The notes under the pieces: model-generated
The model's database searches: none
The model's input: the letters and a program-made list of their open reading frames with translations, nothing else
What the model was told of the DNA's origin: nothing
NCBI RefSeq assembly: GCF_011516645.4
Contig: NZ_CP088285.1
Span: 4,048,501 to 4,112,500, forward strand
Reading direction: 5' to 3'
Origin: Bradyrhizobium septentrionale
GTDB lineage: Bacteria; Pseudomonadota; Alphaproteobacteria; Rhizobiales; Xanthobacteraceae
DNA length: 64,000 nucleotides
Shown: positions 17,553 through 25,880 of the stretch, piece after piece
Position numbering within the stretch: the stretch's first letter is position 1
Layout of the letters: every line of letters begins with the position of its first letter
Program-made: the position numbers and the translations under genes

Positions 17553-17571
17553 GGTCCCATAGCGTATCTGA

Positions 17572-17681
17572 TCCGTCATCCTGAGGTGCGAGCGGAGCGA
17601 GCCTCGAAGGATGAACGGCCCGGCCGGTGGCCGTCGATCCTTCGAGGCCCGCGTTCCGCGGGCGCCTCAGGATGACGGATA
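17572..17681. repeat. palindromic intergenic repeat
   Basis: CCGTCATCCTGAGG at the left end is matched by CCTCAGGATGACGG at the right end. Inside are further complementary blocks: GCCTCGAAGGAT against ATCCTTCGAGGC. The whole unit can fold into one long stem-loop between the convergent NicO and MAPEG genes. Confidence 0.8.
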
Positions 17682-17698
17682 ACGGGGGAGAGCCGCGC

Positions 17699-18097
17699 TC
17701 AGCTCGTCAGGTATCCCCTTATCGCCGGCAGGAAGAAGATCGCGATGTTGATCGCAAAGCCGATGCTCCAGAGGATCGAGCGCAAGGTCGGGCGGTTGCC
17801 GATATAGGTGAAGACGTAAGCGATCCGCACGATCAGGAACAGCACCGCGAGCTCGTCGATCAGCCGCAGCGGGCCGACGCGGAATTCGGCGAGCAGCACG
17901 GCGAATGCAAAGAACGGGAAGGCCTCGATGCCGTTCTGGTGGGCGCCGAGCGCCCGCGCGCGGATCGGGTCGTCGTAGAAGTCGGGATCGCGCGGCTTCG
18001 AATTGTCGAACCCGCGGATGCCGGCCCATTTCACCGATACGATCGTCAGGAGCGAAAGCATCAGCGTCCCGAAGACGCACCATTCGGCGATCGTCAT
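17699..18097 (-). CDS. MAPEG family membrane protein
   Basis: A 132-residue protein with four predicted helices. ARALGAHQNGIEAFPFFAFAVLLAE carries the E-x-x-x-N/Q-like family pattern, and VRIAYVFTYIGNRPTLRSILW matches the R-x-x-Y..Y segment of MAPEG (eicosanoid/glutathione metabolism-like) proteins. The bacterial role is unknown; glutathione S-transferase or peroxidase activity is known for relatives. The start at 18097 has GGGAGGA 5 bp upstream; 18151 is an alternative. Confidence 0.85.
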   Translation of the reverse strand: MTIAEWCVFGTLMLSLLTIVSVKWAGIRGFDNSKPRDPDFYDDPIRARALGAHQNGIEAFPFFAFAVLLAEFRVGPLRLIDELAVLFLIVRIAYVFTYIGNRPTLRSILWSIGFAINIAIFFLPAIRGYLTS

Positions 18098-18198
18098 GGT
18101 TCCTCCCATATTCCGGACGGGAACGTAGCCAACCGGCACTCGGCTTGACAAGGTTGGAGCAACGCGCGAAGCCCAACTTCCCCAAGCGCAAGGCGATC

Positions 18199-19236
18199 AT
18201 GAGCACCGTCATCCCCTTCGAGAGCGCGAAGCCTGCCGCGGCGCCGAAGCCGGAACGCGTCGGCGTGCTGCTGGTCAATCTCGGCACGCCGGATACCGCG
18301 GATGCCACGGGGGTACGGGTCTATCTCAAGGAATTTTTATCCGATCCGCGGGTGATCGAGGATCAGGGCCTCGTCTGGAAGCTGATCCTCAACGGCATCA
18401 TCCTGCGCGTCCGCCCGGCCCGCAAGGCGCGCGACTATCTGAAGATCTGGAACACCGAGAAGAACGAGTCGCCGCTGAAGACGATCACGCGCTCGCAGGC
18501 CGACAAGCTCGCGGAGGCGATCGCCGATCACGACCATGTCGTGGTCGACTGGGCGATGCGCTACGGCAATCCCTCGATCAAGCAGCGGATCGAGACGCTG
18601 GCGGCGCAGGGTTGCGGCCGGCTGCTGCTGGTGCCGCTCTATCCGCAATATTCCGCCGCGACGTCGGCGACCGTCTGCGACGAAGCGTTTCGCGTGCTGG
18701 CCGCCATGCGCGCGCAGCCGATCCTGCGGGTGACGCCGCCCTATTACGACGACCCCGACTACATCGAGGCGCTCGCGGTCTCGATCAATGAGCATCTTGC
18801 GACGCTGCCGTTCCAACCCGAGATCATCATCGCCTCGTTCCACGGCATGCCGCAGGACTATGTCGACAAGGGCGATCCCTATCAGGCGCAATGCATTGCC
18901 ACGACCAACGCGCTACGCAAGCGGCTCGGGCTCGATGCGAACAGGCTGATCCTCACCTTCCAGTCGCGCTTCGGCAATGCCGAGTGGCTGCAGCCCTATA
19001 CCGACAAGACGGTCGAGAAGCTGGCCAAGGACGGCGTGCGGCGGATGGCAGTGGTTACGCCCGGCTTCTCCGCCGATTGCCTGGAGACGCTCGAGGAGAT
19101 CGCGCAGGAGAACGCGGAAATCTTCCGTCACAATGGCGGCGAGCAGTTCGCCGCCATCCCCTGCCTCAACGACAGCGACGGCGGCATGGACGTGATCCGC
19201 CAGCTCGTGCTGCGCGAGCTGCAAGGCTGGATCTAA
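18199..19236 (+). CDS. hemH: ferrochelatase
   Basis: A 345-residue enzyme inserting Fe2+ into protoporphyrin IX, the last step of protoheme synthesis. Signature segments are LLVNLGTPD near 26-34, the ESPLKTITRSQ segment, LYPQYSAATSA, and ASFHGMPQDYV with the catalytic His. The C-terminal region (PGFSADCLETLEEI) is also typical. The start at 18199 gives a 20-residue leader that is acceptable for alphaproteobacterial members. It stands alone with no other heme genes nearby. Confidence 0.95.
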   Translation: MSTVIPFESAKPAAAPKPERVGVLLVNLGTPDTADATGVRVYLKEFLSDPRVIEDQGLVWKLILNGIILRVRPARKARDYLKIWNTEKNESPLKTITRSQADKLAEAIADHDHVVVDWAMRYGNPSIKQRIETLAAQGCGRLLLVPLYPQYSAATSATVCDEAFRVLAAMRAQPILRVTPPYYDDPDYIEALAVSINEHLATLPFQPEIIIASFHGMPQDYVDKGDPYQAQCIATTNALRKRLGLDANRLILTFQSRFGNAEWLQPYTDKTVEKLAKDGVRRMAVVTPGFSADCLETLEEIAQENAEIFRHNGGEQFAAIPCLNDSDGGMDVIRQLVLRELQGWI

Positions 19237-19420
19237 CAAGGCTGAGGCTCATTGTTAACGATCCGTGACACCGGACACGGCCATTCGCTTGTATCTGGTC
19301 ATCCGACAACAGCTTCCTATGTGCTAGGGAGAACAACCGCTGGCTGAACCGGCGGAGCGGTCCTGCCGACCAATGCACGGACCGTGCCTGGCGATGGTCT
19401 CGCGGGCCCTGGAGGACTTT

Positions 19421-20422
19421 ATGACTGGCTTCGACATTTTCGCGATCGCGCTTGTTCTTCTCGTCATCGTCACGCTGTTCGCCGGGATCAAGACCGTTCC
19501 GCAGGGCTATGACTGGACCATCGAACGGTTCGGCAAGTACACCCGCACGCTGTCGCCCGGCCTCAATCTGATCGTGCCCTATTTCGATCGCATCGGGCGC
19601 AAGATGAACATGATGGAGCAGGTGATCAACATCCCCGAGCAGGAGGTGATCACCAAGGACAACGCCACCGTGACGGTGGACGGCGTCGCATTCTTCCAGG
19701 TGTTCGATGCCGCGAAGGCGAGCTACGAGGTCGCCAATCTCAACCAGGCGATCATCGTGCTGACCATGACCAACATCCGCTCGGTGATGGGCTCGATGGA
19801 TCTCGACCAGGTGCTGTCGCATCGCGACGAGATCAACGAGCGGCTGCTGCGCGTGGTCGACGCCGCGGTCTCGCCCTGGGGCCTGAAGGTCAACCGCATC
19901 GAGATCAAGGACATCGTGCCGCCGGCCGACCTCGTCGAGGCGATGGGCCGGCAGATGAAGGCCGAGCGCGTCAAGCGCGCCGACATCCTGCAGGCCGAAG
20001 GCCAGCGGCAGTCCGAGATCTTGCGCGCCGAGGGCGCCAAGCAGGGCCAGATCCTGCAGGCCGAAGGCCGCAAGGAGGCTGCGTTCCGCGACGCCGAGGC
20101 GCGCGAGCGTTCCGCCGAGGCCGAGGCGAGGGCAACCCAGATGGTCAGCGATGCCATCGCCAAGGGCGACGTCGCGGCGCTGAACTATTTCATCGCCGAC
20201 AAGTACATCAAGGCGTTCGGGCAACTGGCCGACTCGCCGAACCAGAAAATCATCATGTTGCCGATCGAGGCGACCAGCATCCTCGGCTCGCTCGCCGGCA
20301 TCGGCGAGATCGCCAAGGCCACCTTCGGTGAGAGCGCTGCCTCCGCCGCGGCCGCCGCGCGGCGCGGCTCGGTGCCGCCGGCAGGTCCAACGCCGCCGCC
20401 GCCGGTGCCGCCGCAGCGGTAG
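19421..20422 (+). CDS. SPFH/band-7 protein (QmcA/stomatin-like)
   Basis: A 333-residue membrane-anchored protein: an N-terminal helix (about 5-22), the SPFH domain starting [18 protein letters not shown], an Ala/Glu-rich coiled coil with repeated 'AEGxxQ' units (about 190-245), and a Pro-rich C-terminus. GGAGGA lies 5 bp before the ATG. It is followed by an NfeD-type gene, the usual partner. Such pairs organise membrane microdomains and membrane protein quality control. Confidence 0.9.
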   Translation: MTGFDIFAIALVLLVIVTLFAGIKTVPQGYDWTIERFGKYTRTLSPGLNLIVPYFDRIGRKMNMMEQVINIPEQEVITKDNATVTVDGVAFFQVFDAAKASYEVANLNQAIIVLTMTNIRSVMGSMDLDQVLSHRDEINERLLRVVDAAVSPWGLKVNRIEIKDIVPPADLVEAMGRQMKAERVKRADILQAEGQRQSEILRAEGAKQGQILQAEGRKEAAFRDAEARERSAEAEARATQMVSDAIAKGDVAALNYFIADKYIKAFGQLADSPNQKIIMLPIEATSILGSLAGIGEIAKATFGESAASAAAAARRGSVPPAGPTPPPPVPPQR

Positions 20423-20442
20423 GGCGTGACGGCGTCACGCCC
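20422..20442 (+). other. stem-loop between the SPFH and NfeD genes
   Basis: GGGCGTGAC-GGC-GTCACGCCC is a perfect 9-bp stem with a 3-nt loop that begins at the last base of the SPFH stop codon. No T-run follows, so it is more likely an mRNA-stability or processing element setting SPFH:NfeD ratios than a terminator. Confidence 0.6.
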
Positions 20443-20462
20443 GCAATGATAGAGGTCATGTC

Positions 20463-20909
20463 ATGGCCGAGATGTTTTCGACATTGGGTACCTGGAACTG
20501 GCTGATCTTCGGCTTCATCCTGATGGCGCTGGAGCTCGCGGCGCCCGGGGTGTTCCTGTTCTGGCTCGGGCTCGCAGCGCTCTTGGTCGGCCTGCTGTCG
20601 TTCGTCTTCACGCCGTCCTGGCAGATGCAGCTCCTGATGTTCGCAGTCTTTGCTGCGCTCGCGGTGCCGGTCTGGCGGCATTTCGCCAGGGGCGCGACCG
20701 AGGCGAGCAAGAGCAATCCATTCCTCAACCGCCGCAACGAAGCCCTGGTCGGCCGCGAATTCACGCTGGAGAAGCCGATCGTCGACGGCTCAGGCACGGT
20801 GCGGATCGACGACACGGTCTGGCGTGTCGCCGGCCCCGATGCGCCGGCCGGCAGCCGGGTCAAGGTGGTCCGCGCCGACGGTGCGAGCCTGACGGTGGCG
20901 ATAGCTTAA
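20463..20909 (+). CDS. NfeD family protein
   Basis: A 148-residue protein with two to three N-terminal helices (about 11-65) and a C-terminal OB-fold domain (GREFTLEKPIVDGSGTVRID through VVRADGASLTVA). NfeD proteins are encoded next to stomatin/SPFH genes and bind them at the membrane. It lies 40 bp after the SPFH gene, separated by a perfect stem-loop. Confidence 0.9.
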   Translation: MAEMFSTLGTWNWLIFGFILMALELAAPGVFLFWLGLAALLVGLLSFVFTPSWQMQLLMFAVFAALAVPVWRHFARGATEASKSNPFLNRRNEALVGREFTLEKPIVDGSGTVRIDDTVWRVAGPDAPAGSRVKVVRADGASLTVAIA

Positions 20910-20934
20910 CCTCCGCCAAACGAGGCCCTTGCTT

Positions 20935-21101
20935 ACCTCGCCCCGCTTGCGGGGAGAGGTCGGATCGCATCGTCCAGATGCGATCCGGGTGAGGGGGTAC
21001 AGGTCCCAACTCTCGGCTCACTCGCGGATAGAGCCCCTCACCCCAACCCTCTCAGAGCGAGCTCCGCTCGTCTCGACCCCGTAAGAACGGGGAGAGGGGG
21101 A
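20935..21101. repeat. intergenic repeat with CCCCG...CGGGG ends
   Basis: The left end carries the hairpin ACCTCGCCCCGCTTGCGGGG and the right end CCCCGTAAGAACGGGGAGAGG. The centre has GATCGCATCGTCCAGATGCGATC. This is the widespread Bradyrhizobium-type intergenic palindrome, inserted between convergent genes. It contains no gene. Confidence 0.7.
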
Positions 21102-21104
21102 AGA

Positions 21105-21431
21105 TCAGCGCTTGCTCCATCGCTCGGCGAAGCGATTGAGCGGCGTGAAGGTCTGGAACAGCTCCCTGCCGAGCGCGGTGAGGCCGTAACCATCATTCGT
21201 CAGCTCGACGAACCCTGCCTCGCGCAGCTCGGTCAATCGCGTCTGCAGGATCGTCGGTGAGGCCTCGTCGCACGCGCTGCGCAGCGCGCGCGAGGTCAGC
21301 GCGGTCTCGCGCAGCTCCCAGATGATGCGCAAGGTCCAGCGCCGTCCCAAGAGATCGAGCAGCGCCATGATCGGGCGGCCGCTCCGCGAGCCGCGAACGC
21401 CGGGTTTTGTGGCGGGAGCCTGCCTTGCCAT
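21105..21431 (-). CDS. HxlR-type winged-helix transcriptional regulator
   Basis: A 108-residue regulator with the HxlR layout: GRPIMALLDLLGRRWTLRIIWEL near the N-terminus, the recognition-helix region SRALRSACDEASPTILQTRLTELREAGFV, and the wing NDGYGLTALGREL. It is divergent from an AhpD-like gene with a 90-bp gap that holds two identical-arm palindromes, a likely operator. Unlike many redox-sensing HxlR proteins it has only one Cys, in the recognition region. Confidence 0.88.
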   Translation of the reverse strand: MARQAPATKPGVRGSRSGRPIMALLDLLGRRWTLRIIWELRETALTSRALRSACDEASPTILQTRLTELREAGFVELTNDGYGLTALGRELFQTFTPLNRFAERWSKR

Positions 21432-21467
21432 GCCGTGAATCCCTCCTGAATCCCGCTTGCGTCGGGC

Positions 21468-21506
21468 GCTACAGATATTGTAGCGTGATGCTACAGTAAA
21501 TGTAGC
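21468..21506. promoter_or_regulatory. tandem palindromic operator between hxlR and the AhpD-like gene
   Basis: Two perfect inverted repeats with the same arms: GCTACA-GATAT-TGTAGC (21468-21484) and GCTACA-GTAAA-TGTAGC (21490-21506). Their centres are 22 bp apart, two helical turns, so two dimers could bind on the same face. The site lies 15 bp before the AhpD-like start and 37 bp before the regulator start, so it probably controls both genes. Confidence 0.8.
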
Positions 21507-21520
21507 AAGGAGATCGAGCC

Positions 21521-22060
21521 ATGTCACGTATCGCGCCGCTCGATCCGCCCTACGCGGCGGACGTTCAACAGCATTTCGATCGCATCATGCGCGGCAAGCC
21601 GCCGCTGGTACTGTTCCGCATGATGGCCGGCCATCCGCGCGCCTGGGAGAAGTTTCGCGGCGGCAGCCTGCTCGACCGCGGGCCGCTTCCCTTGCGGGAG
21701 CGCGAGATCGTGATCGACCGCACCTGTGCGCTCAATGGATGCGAATATGAATGGGGCGTGCATGTCACGGCGTTCGGCGCCGCCGCCGGGCTGTCGGAGC
21801 AGCAGGTCGACGCCACCGTGCGCGGCAAGGCCGACGCCGACTGCTGGTCGCCGGCCGAGCAGGCGATGATCGCGGCGGTCGATGCGCTGCATGCACACGC
21901 GACGTTGAGCGACGCGGAGTATGCGGCGCTGTCGGCGCATTATGATGACGATCAGGTGCTGGAGATCATCCTGCTGTGCGGCTTCTACCGCACCGTCTCC
22001 TACCTCGCCAACGCGCTGGCCCTGCCGCTCGAGGCGACGGCGGCGCGGTTTCCGAGCTAA
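21521..22060 (+). CDS. carboxymuconolactone decarboxylase/AhpD-like protein
   Basis: A 179-residue alpha-helical protein of the CMD family. The conserved core is RTCALNGCEYEWGVHV with Cys69, Cys74 and His81. The second Cys and the His occupy the general-acid/redox positions of AhpD-like members. AAGGAG precedes the ATG. It is divergent from an HxlR regulator, which suggests induction by an electrophile or oxidant. Peroxidase-type activity is inferred, not shown. Confidence 0.85.
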   Translation: MSRIAPLDPPYAADVQQHFDRIMRGKPPLVLFRMMAGHPRAWEKFRGGSLLDRGPLPLREREIVIDRTCALNGCEYEWGVHVTAFGAAAGLSEQQVDATVRGKADADCWSPAEQAMIAAVDALHAHATLSDAEYAALSAHYDDDQVLEIILLCGFYRTVSYLANALALPLEATAARFPS

Positions 22061-22061
22061 C

Positions 22062-22204
22062 CGTCATTCGGGGGCGACGCGAAGCGGCGAGCTATGATGT
22101 GCAATTGCACATCTGAGAATCCATAACCACCATCGTGAGTATGGATTCCGGGCTCGCGCCAAGAGGCGCGCCCTCAGATGCGCAATTGCGCATCGGGGAA
22201 TGAC
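22062..22204. repeat. palindromic intergenic repeat
   Basis: CGTCATTCGGGG at the left is complementary to the right end CGGGGAATGACA. Internal hairpins include TGTGCAATTGCACA and TGCGCAATTGCGCA. It separates two convergent genes and carries no gene. Confidence 0.7.
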
Positions 22205-22212
22205 AAAAGGGC

Positions 22213-23220
22213 TTACGCCACGCCGGCGCGAAGCAGATCGTGCAGATGGATGATACCGACCGGCTTCTTCGCATCGGTCACGATCAGCGTCGTGATCTTC
22301 GAGGCGTTGAGCAGCTCCAGCGCTTCGCCGGCCAGCGTGTCGCGGCTGATTGTCTTCGGCGTTTTGGTCATGACCTCGTCGACCGACAGCGCCAGCAAAT
22401 CGGGGCGCATCTGGCGGCGCAGATCGCCGTCGGTGACGATGCCGACGAGATGGCCGTGGCGGTCGACGATGCCGACGCAGCCGAATCCCTTGGAGGTCAT
22501 CTCGACCAGCGCATCCGACATCTTGGTGCCGAGCGGCTTCAGCGGCAGCGTGTCGCCGCTGTGCATCAGGTCGCGGGCATATTTCAAGAGCGCGCCGAGC
22601 TTGCCACCCGGATGCAGCACGCTGAAATCGGTCGAGGTGAAGCCGCGGCCTTCGAGCAGCGCGATCGCCAGCGCATCGCCGAGCGCCAGCATCATCAGCG
22701 AGGAGGTGGTCGGCGCCAGATTGTGCGGGCAGGCCTCGCGGGCCTTGGGCAGCGTCAGCTGCACGTCGGCGGCCTTGCTCAGCGTCGAATCCTTGTCGGC
22801 GGTCATCGCGATCAGCGGAATGCCGAACCGCGCGGCATAGGCGATCAGATTGCGCATCTCCGGCTGCTCGCCGGACCATGACAGCGCCAGGATCACGTCA
22901 TCGACGGTGATCATGCCGAGGTCGCCGTGGCTGGCTTCGGCGGCGTGCACGAAGAACGAAGGCGTGCCGGTCGAGGCGAAGGTCGCGGCGATCTTGCGGC
23001 CGATATGGCCTGACTTGCCGAGCCCGGTGACGATCAGGCGTCCCTTGGCCTTGCCGATCAGCTCGGCCGCTGCCGCGAACGGCGCGCCGAGGTCGGACTT
23101 CAGGGCCGCGGAAAGGGCTGCGACGCCGCTTGCTTCGGCATCGAGGGTGCGGAGCGCCGACTGAATGGCGCCGTCATCGGGGCCGGATGATTTGGTCATC
23201 AGCGGTTTCGGTTTGGCCAT
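22213..23220 (-). CDS. kdsD: arabinose-5-phosphate isomerase (KpsF/GutQ/KdsD)
   Basis: A 335-residue enzyme converting ribulose-5-phosphate to arabinose-5-phosphate, the precursor of KDO for LPS or capsule. The SIS domain (about 45-190) has the signature GLGKSGHIGRKIAATFASTGTP and ALSWSGEQPE. Two CBS domains follow (about 215-335; IVTDGDLRRQM, IIHLHDLLRAG). The start at 23220 removes an upstream extension lacking conservation. The KDO link fits the adjacent envelope-protein gene. Confidence 0.92.
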   Translation of the reverse strand: MAKPKPLMTKSSGPDDGAIQSALRTLDAEASGVAALSAALKSDLGAPFAAAAELIGKAKGRLIVTGLGKSGHIGRKIAATFASTGTPSFFVHAAEASHGDLGMITVDDVILALSWSGEQPEMRNLIAYAARFGIPLIAMTADKDSTLSKAADVQLTLPKAREACPHNLAPTTSSLMMLALGDALAIALLEGRGFTSTDFSVLHPGGKLGALLKYARDLMHSGDTLPLKPLGTKMSDALVEMTSKGFGCVGIVDRHGHLVGIVTDGDLRRQMRPDLLALSVDEVMTKTPKTISRDTLAGEALELLNASKITTLIVTDAKKPVGIIHLHDLLRAGVA

Positions 23221-23409
23221 TTCGCATTCCAGGGGAGGGGTTTTGCACCCGGGCGTCTCCCTTAGCACGTTCGATTCCGCGATGCGACGCGCGGCGGCCG
23301 ATCCTCAACGGGTCATTAACCATAATTGTTTTAACTCCATTAAGGACGTTTTCCGCCGCCCGGCGGGATGCATACGTCAAGTACATGAATTCGTTGGAGT
23401 ATTTCCATC

Positions 23410-25164
23410 GTGTGGCGGCGGCCAGCAAGCGGCCCAAATCGGCGCGGACGCCTCGTTCGCGTGGTTTTGCCATGTCCTTTGCTGACTGCTCTTGCGCTGA
23501 CCGCCAGCGGTGGGCTCGCCGAGGCCCAGACCGTGACGCCGGATCTGTTCAGTCCGAGCCGCCAGAGCCAGGTGATCACACCGGATTCGCCGCTGCGCCG
23601 GACCACGGCCGAGGCGCTCGATCCGCTCAACAGCTTAAGGCTGCCGGACGCCGATCGCGACCGGCGTTCGTCATCTTCATCGATGTCGACGTCACAGCGG
23701 ATCGGGCAGGTCCCGACCTACGGGCTGCCGGCTGCGAACGGCGCCGCGACGTCGGGCTATGACTCGCTCAACCGCAAACGCCTGAAGCCGAAATATTATC
23801 CGGGCCAGGCCAAGCCGAAGCCGCCGCCGGGACCCGGCTCGCCGGTGCCTACACCGCCGCCGCTCAACGCGAGCGGGCAGTTGCGGCTGTCGATCCCGCC
23901 GTCGGAAACCGCCAGCAAGCCGCCGCTGCCGCCGGCGATGGCCGGCACCATCGTCGGCCAGCCGCCGCGCAGGCGGCTCAAGATCGACGACGATCCGTTC
24001 GGTGCGGTCGGCGACTACGCCGGCTCGTTCATGGTCAAAACTGCGGTCGAGGTGATGGCCGGCTACGACACCAATCCCGGCCGTCTCAATTCGCCGCAGG
24101 GCAGGGCGTTCTACATGGTCGCGCCGGAATTCCTCGCGGTGTCGGACTGGGAGCGTCACGCTGTCGTCGCCGACCTGCGCGGCTCCTTCACCGGCTATGG
24201 CTCGCAGCTGACGCCGAACGCCGACGGCACGCCGCTGTCGGCGCCGCTCGATGTCGACCGTCCGAATTTCACCGGCCATATCGACGGCCGTCTTGACGTC
24301 TCCAGAGACACGCATCTGTTGGGGCAGGCCCGCCTGCTGGTCTCGACCGACAATCCCGGCAGCCCGAACGTGCAGGCTGGTCTCGCCAGATATCCGATCT
24401 ACACCACGGTCGGCGGCACCTTCGGCATCGACCAGCATTTCAACCGCATGCAGGTCTCGCTCGGCGCCACCGTCGACCGCACCGACTACCAATGGTCGAA
24501 GCTCACCGACGGCACCTCGTCGTCGAACGACGACCGCAACTTCACCCAGTATGGCGGCGTCGGCCGCGTCAGCTATGAGCTCAATCCGGCCGTGAAGGCC
24601 TTTGTCGAAGTGGAGGGCGACAGCCGCTTCCATGATCTCTATCTCGACCGCTCCGGCTACGCGCGCAATTCGTCGGGCGGTTATGCCAAGGTCGGTACGT
24701 CGTTCGAGTTCACGCGGATTCTGTTCGGCGAGGTCTCGATTGGCTATGCTAGGCGCGACTATGTCGACCCGCGGCTTAGCCCACTCGAAGGCCTGCTCAC
24801 CACGGCCTCGCTGACCTGGAATGCGACGCCGCTGACCACGGCCAAATTCTATTCCGACACCCAGCTCGGCGAGACCACGCTGCCCGGCACCTCGGGCGTG
24901 CTGTCGCGCACCTACACCGTCGAGGTCGACCACGACTTCCGCCGCTGGCTGACCGGCATCGGCAAGTTCACCTACGGCACGCTCGATTACCAGGGCGACA
25001 ACCGCAACGACACCATCTACTCGGTGTCCGGCGACCTGATCTACAAGATGACCCGCAGCCTCTGGATCAAGGGCACGCTGCGCCGCGACTGGCTGGATTC
25101 GAACCTCGTAGGACAGAGCTCGGCATCGACCGTGGTGATGCTCGGCGTGCGAGTGCAGAACTAG
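23410..25164 (+). CDS. outer-membrane beta-barrel protein (BBP2-like)
   Basis: A 584-residue exported protein. The GTG start gives a signal peptide of about 39 residues ending GLAEAQ. Residues about 40-190 are Pro-rich and disordered, with KPKPPPGPGSP. From about 205 the chain alternates amphipathic strands with aromatic ends (VEVMAGYDTNPGR, FGEVSIGYARRDY, WIKGTLRRDW) and ends near VMLGVRVQN, the C-terminal strand of a barrel. It resembles the putative beta-barrel porin-2 family. The ligand is unknown. Confidence 0.8.
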   Translation: MWRRPASGPNRRGRLVRVVLPCPLLTALALTASGGLAEAQTVTPDLFSPSRQSQVITPDSPLRRTTAEALDPLNSLRLPDADRDRRSSSSSMSTSQRIGQVPTYGLPAANGAATSGYDSLNRKRLKPKYYPGQAKPKPPPGPGSPVPTPPPLNASGQLRLSIPPSETASKPPLPPAMAGTIVGQPPRRRLKIDDDPFGAVGDYAGSFMVKTAVEVMAGYDTNPGRLNSPQGRAFYMVAPEFLAVSDWERHAVVADLRGSFTGYGSQLTPNADGTPLSAPLDVDRPNFTGHIDGRLDVSRDTHLLGQARLLVSTDNPGSPNVQAGLARYPIYTTVGGTFGIDQHFNRMQVSLGATVDRTDYQWSKLTDGTSSSNDDRNFTQYGGVGRVSYELNPAVKAFVEVEGDSRFHDLYLDRSGYARNSSGGYAKVGTSFEFTRILFGEVSIGYARRDYVDPRLSPLEGLLTTASLTWNATPLTTAKFYSDTQLGETTLPGTSGVLSRTYTVEVDHDFRRWLTGIGKFTYGTLDYQGDNRNDTIYSVSGDLIYKMTRSLWIKGTLRRDWLDSNLVGQSSASTVVMLGVRVQN

Positions 25165-25277
25165 CCTCTTCTGCCCGGATAGGATGTCGTCGCCGCGTTA
25201 TTGCCAACTTGTAATCCGGCGGCCTTGAACGAGGCGCGCGCTGGGACCCACCACTCTCTGCAGAGCTGGAGAGTCAC

Positions 25278-25721
25278 ATGAAACGCATCGTCATCGTCGC
25301 CGCATTGCTGATGAGCGCCGCCGTTCAAGCCCACGCCGATCAACTCACGGTCAGGTGGTACGACACCATCAGACCGCACGGACACAAGCGGCCGAATGCC
25401 GTCGGCATGGCCGCCGTGAGCGCCTGCAACCAGCGACTGGGCGAACCGGATCAGGGCTATATTCCCGAGGCCTTCAAGGATTGCATGCGTGGTTTCGGAT
25501 ACCGCTTCATGTCCGACACGCTGAAGCGCAGTGGGCGGCCCGCGACCGTTTACAATCGCGACTCGCGGGACCCGTCGGTCGGTTGGCACACCGAGAACGG
25601 AATGCGGGTGTGCCACAACGATTGCGATAATCCGGAAATCCCGGGCTCCGGTGCAGTGTGCCGGAACGTCAACGTGATGGGTATGACAATGCGGGAATGC
25701 GTGACGGGGAGTTCGCTGTAG
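25278..25721 (+). CDS. small secreted Cys-containing protein
   Basis: A 147-residue protein with a clear signal peptide (residues 1-20, ending AHA) and seven cysteines in the mature chain (ACNQR, DCMRGFG, VCHNDCDN, VCRN, RECVTG), which suggests periplasmic disulfides. GGAGAG precedes the start. The segment EAFKDCMRGFGYRFMS resembles the 'CM...GY' motif seen in small periplasmic lipoprotein-like proteins. The family is not recognised. Confidence 0.7.
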   Translation: MKRIVIVAALLMSAAVQAHADQLTVRWYDTIRPHGHKRPNAVGMAAVSACNQRLGEPDQGYIPEAFKDCMRGFGYRFMSDTLKRSGRPATVYNRDSRDPSVGWHTENGMRVCHNDCDNPEIPGSGAVCRNVNVMGMTMRECVTGSSL

Positions 25722-25735
25722 CTACATCACCCATT

Positions 25736-25852
25736 GATCGTCATGCCCGCGCGTGCGGGCATCCAGCACGCCGCGGCCTGTCCGTTCGAACTCTGACGCC
25801 TCTGGAATGCTGGATCGCCCGCTTTCGCGGGCGATGACAGTTCGGTGTGTGG
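25736..25852. repeat. dispersed palindromic repeat, shorter relative of the 825-1024 element
   Basis: It has the same order as the longer copies: a terminal hairpin (ATGCCCGCGCGTGCGGGCAT), then ATCCAGCACGCCGCGG, a spacer, CCTCTGGAATGCTGGAT, and a second hairpin (TCGCCCGCTTTCGCGGGCGA). It lies between the convergent secreted-protein and gltD genes. Confidence 0.75.
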
Positions 25853-25880
25853 CTACAATTCGAGGCAACCGCCCGGGCAA

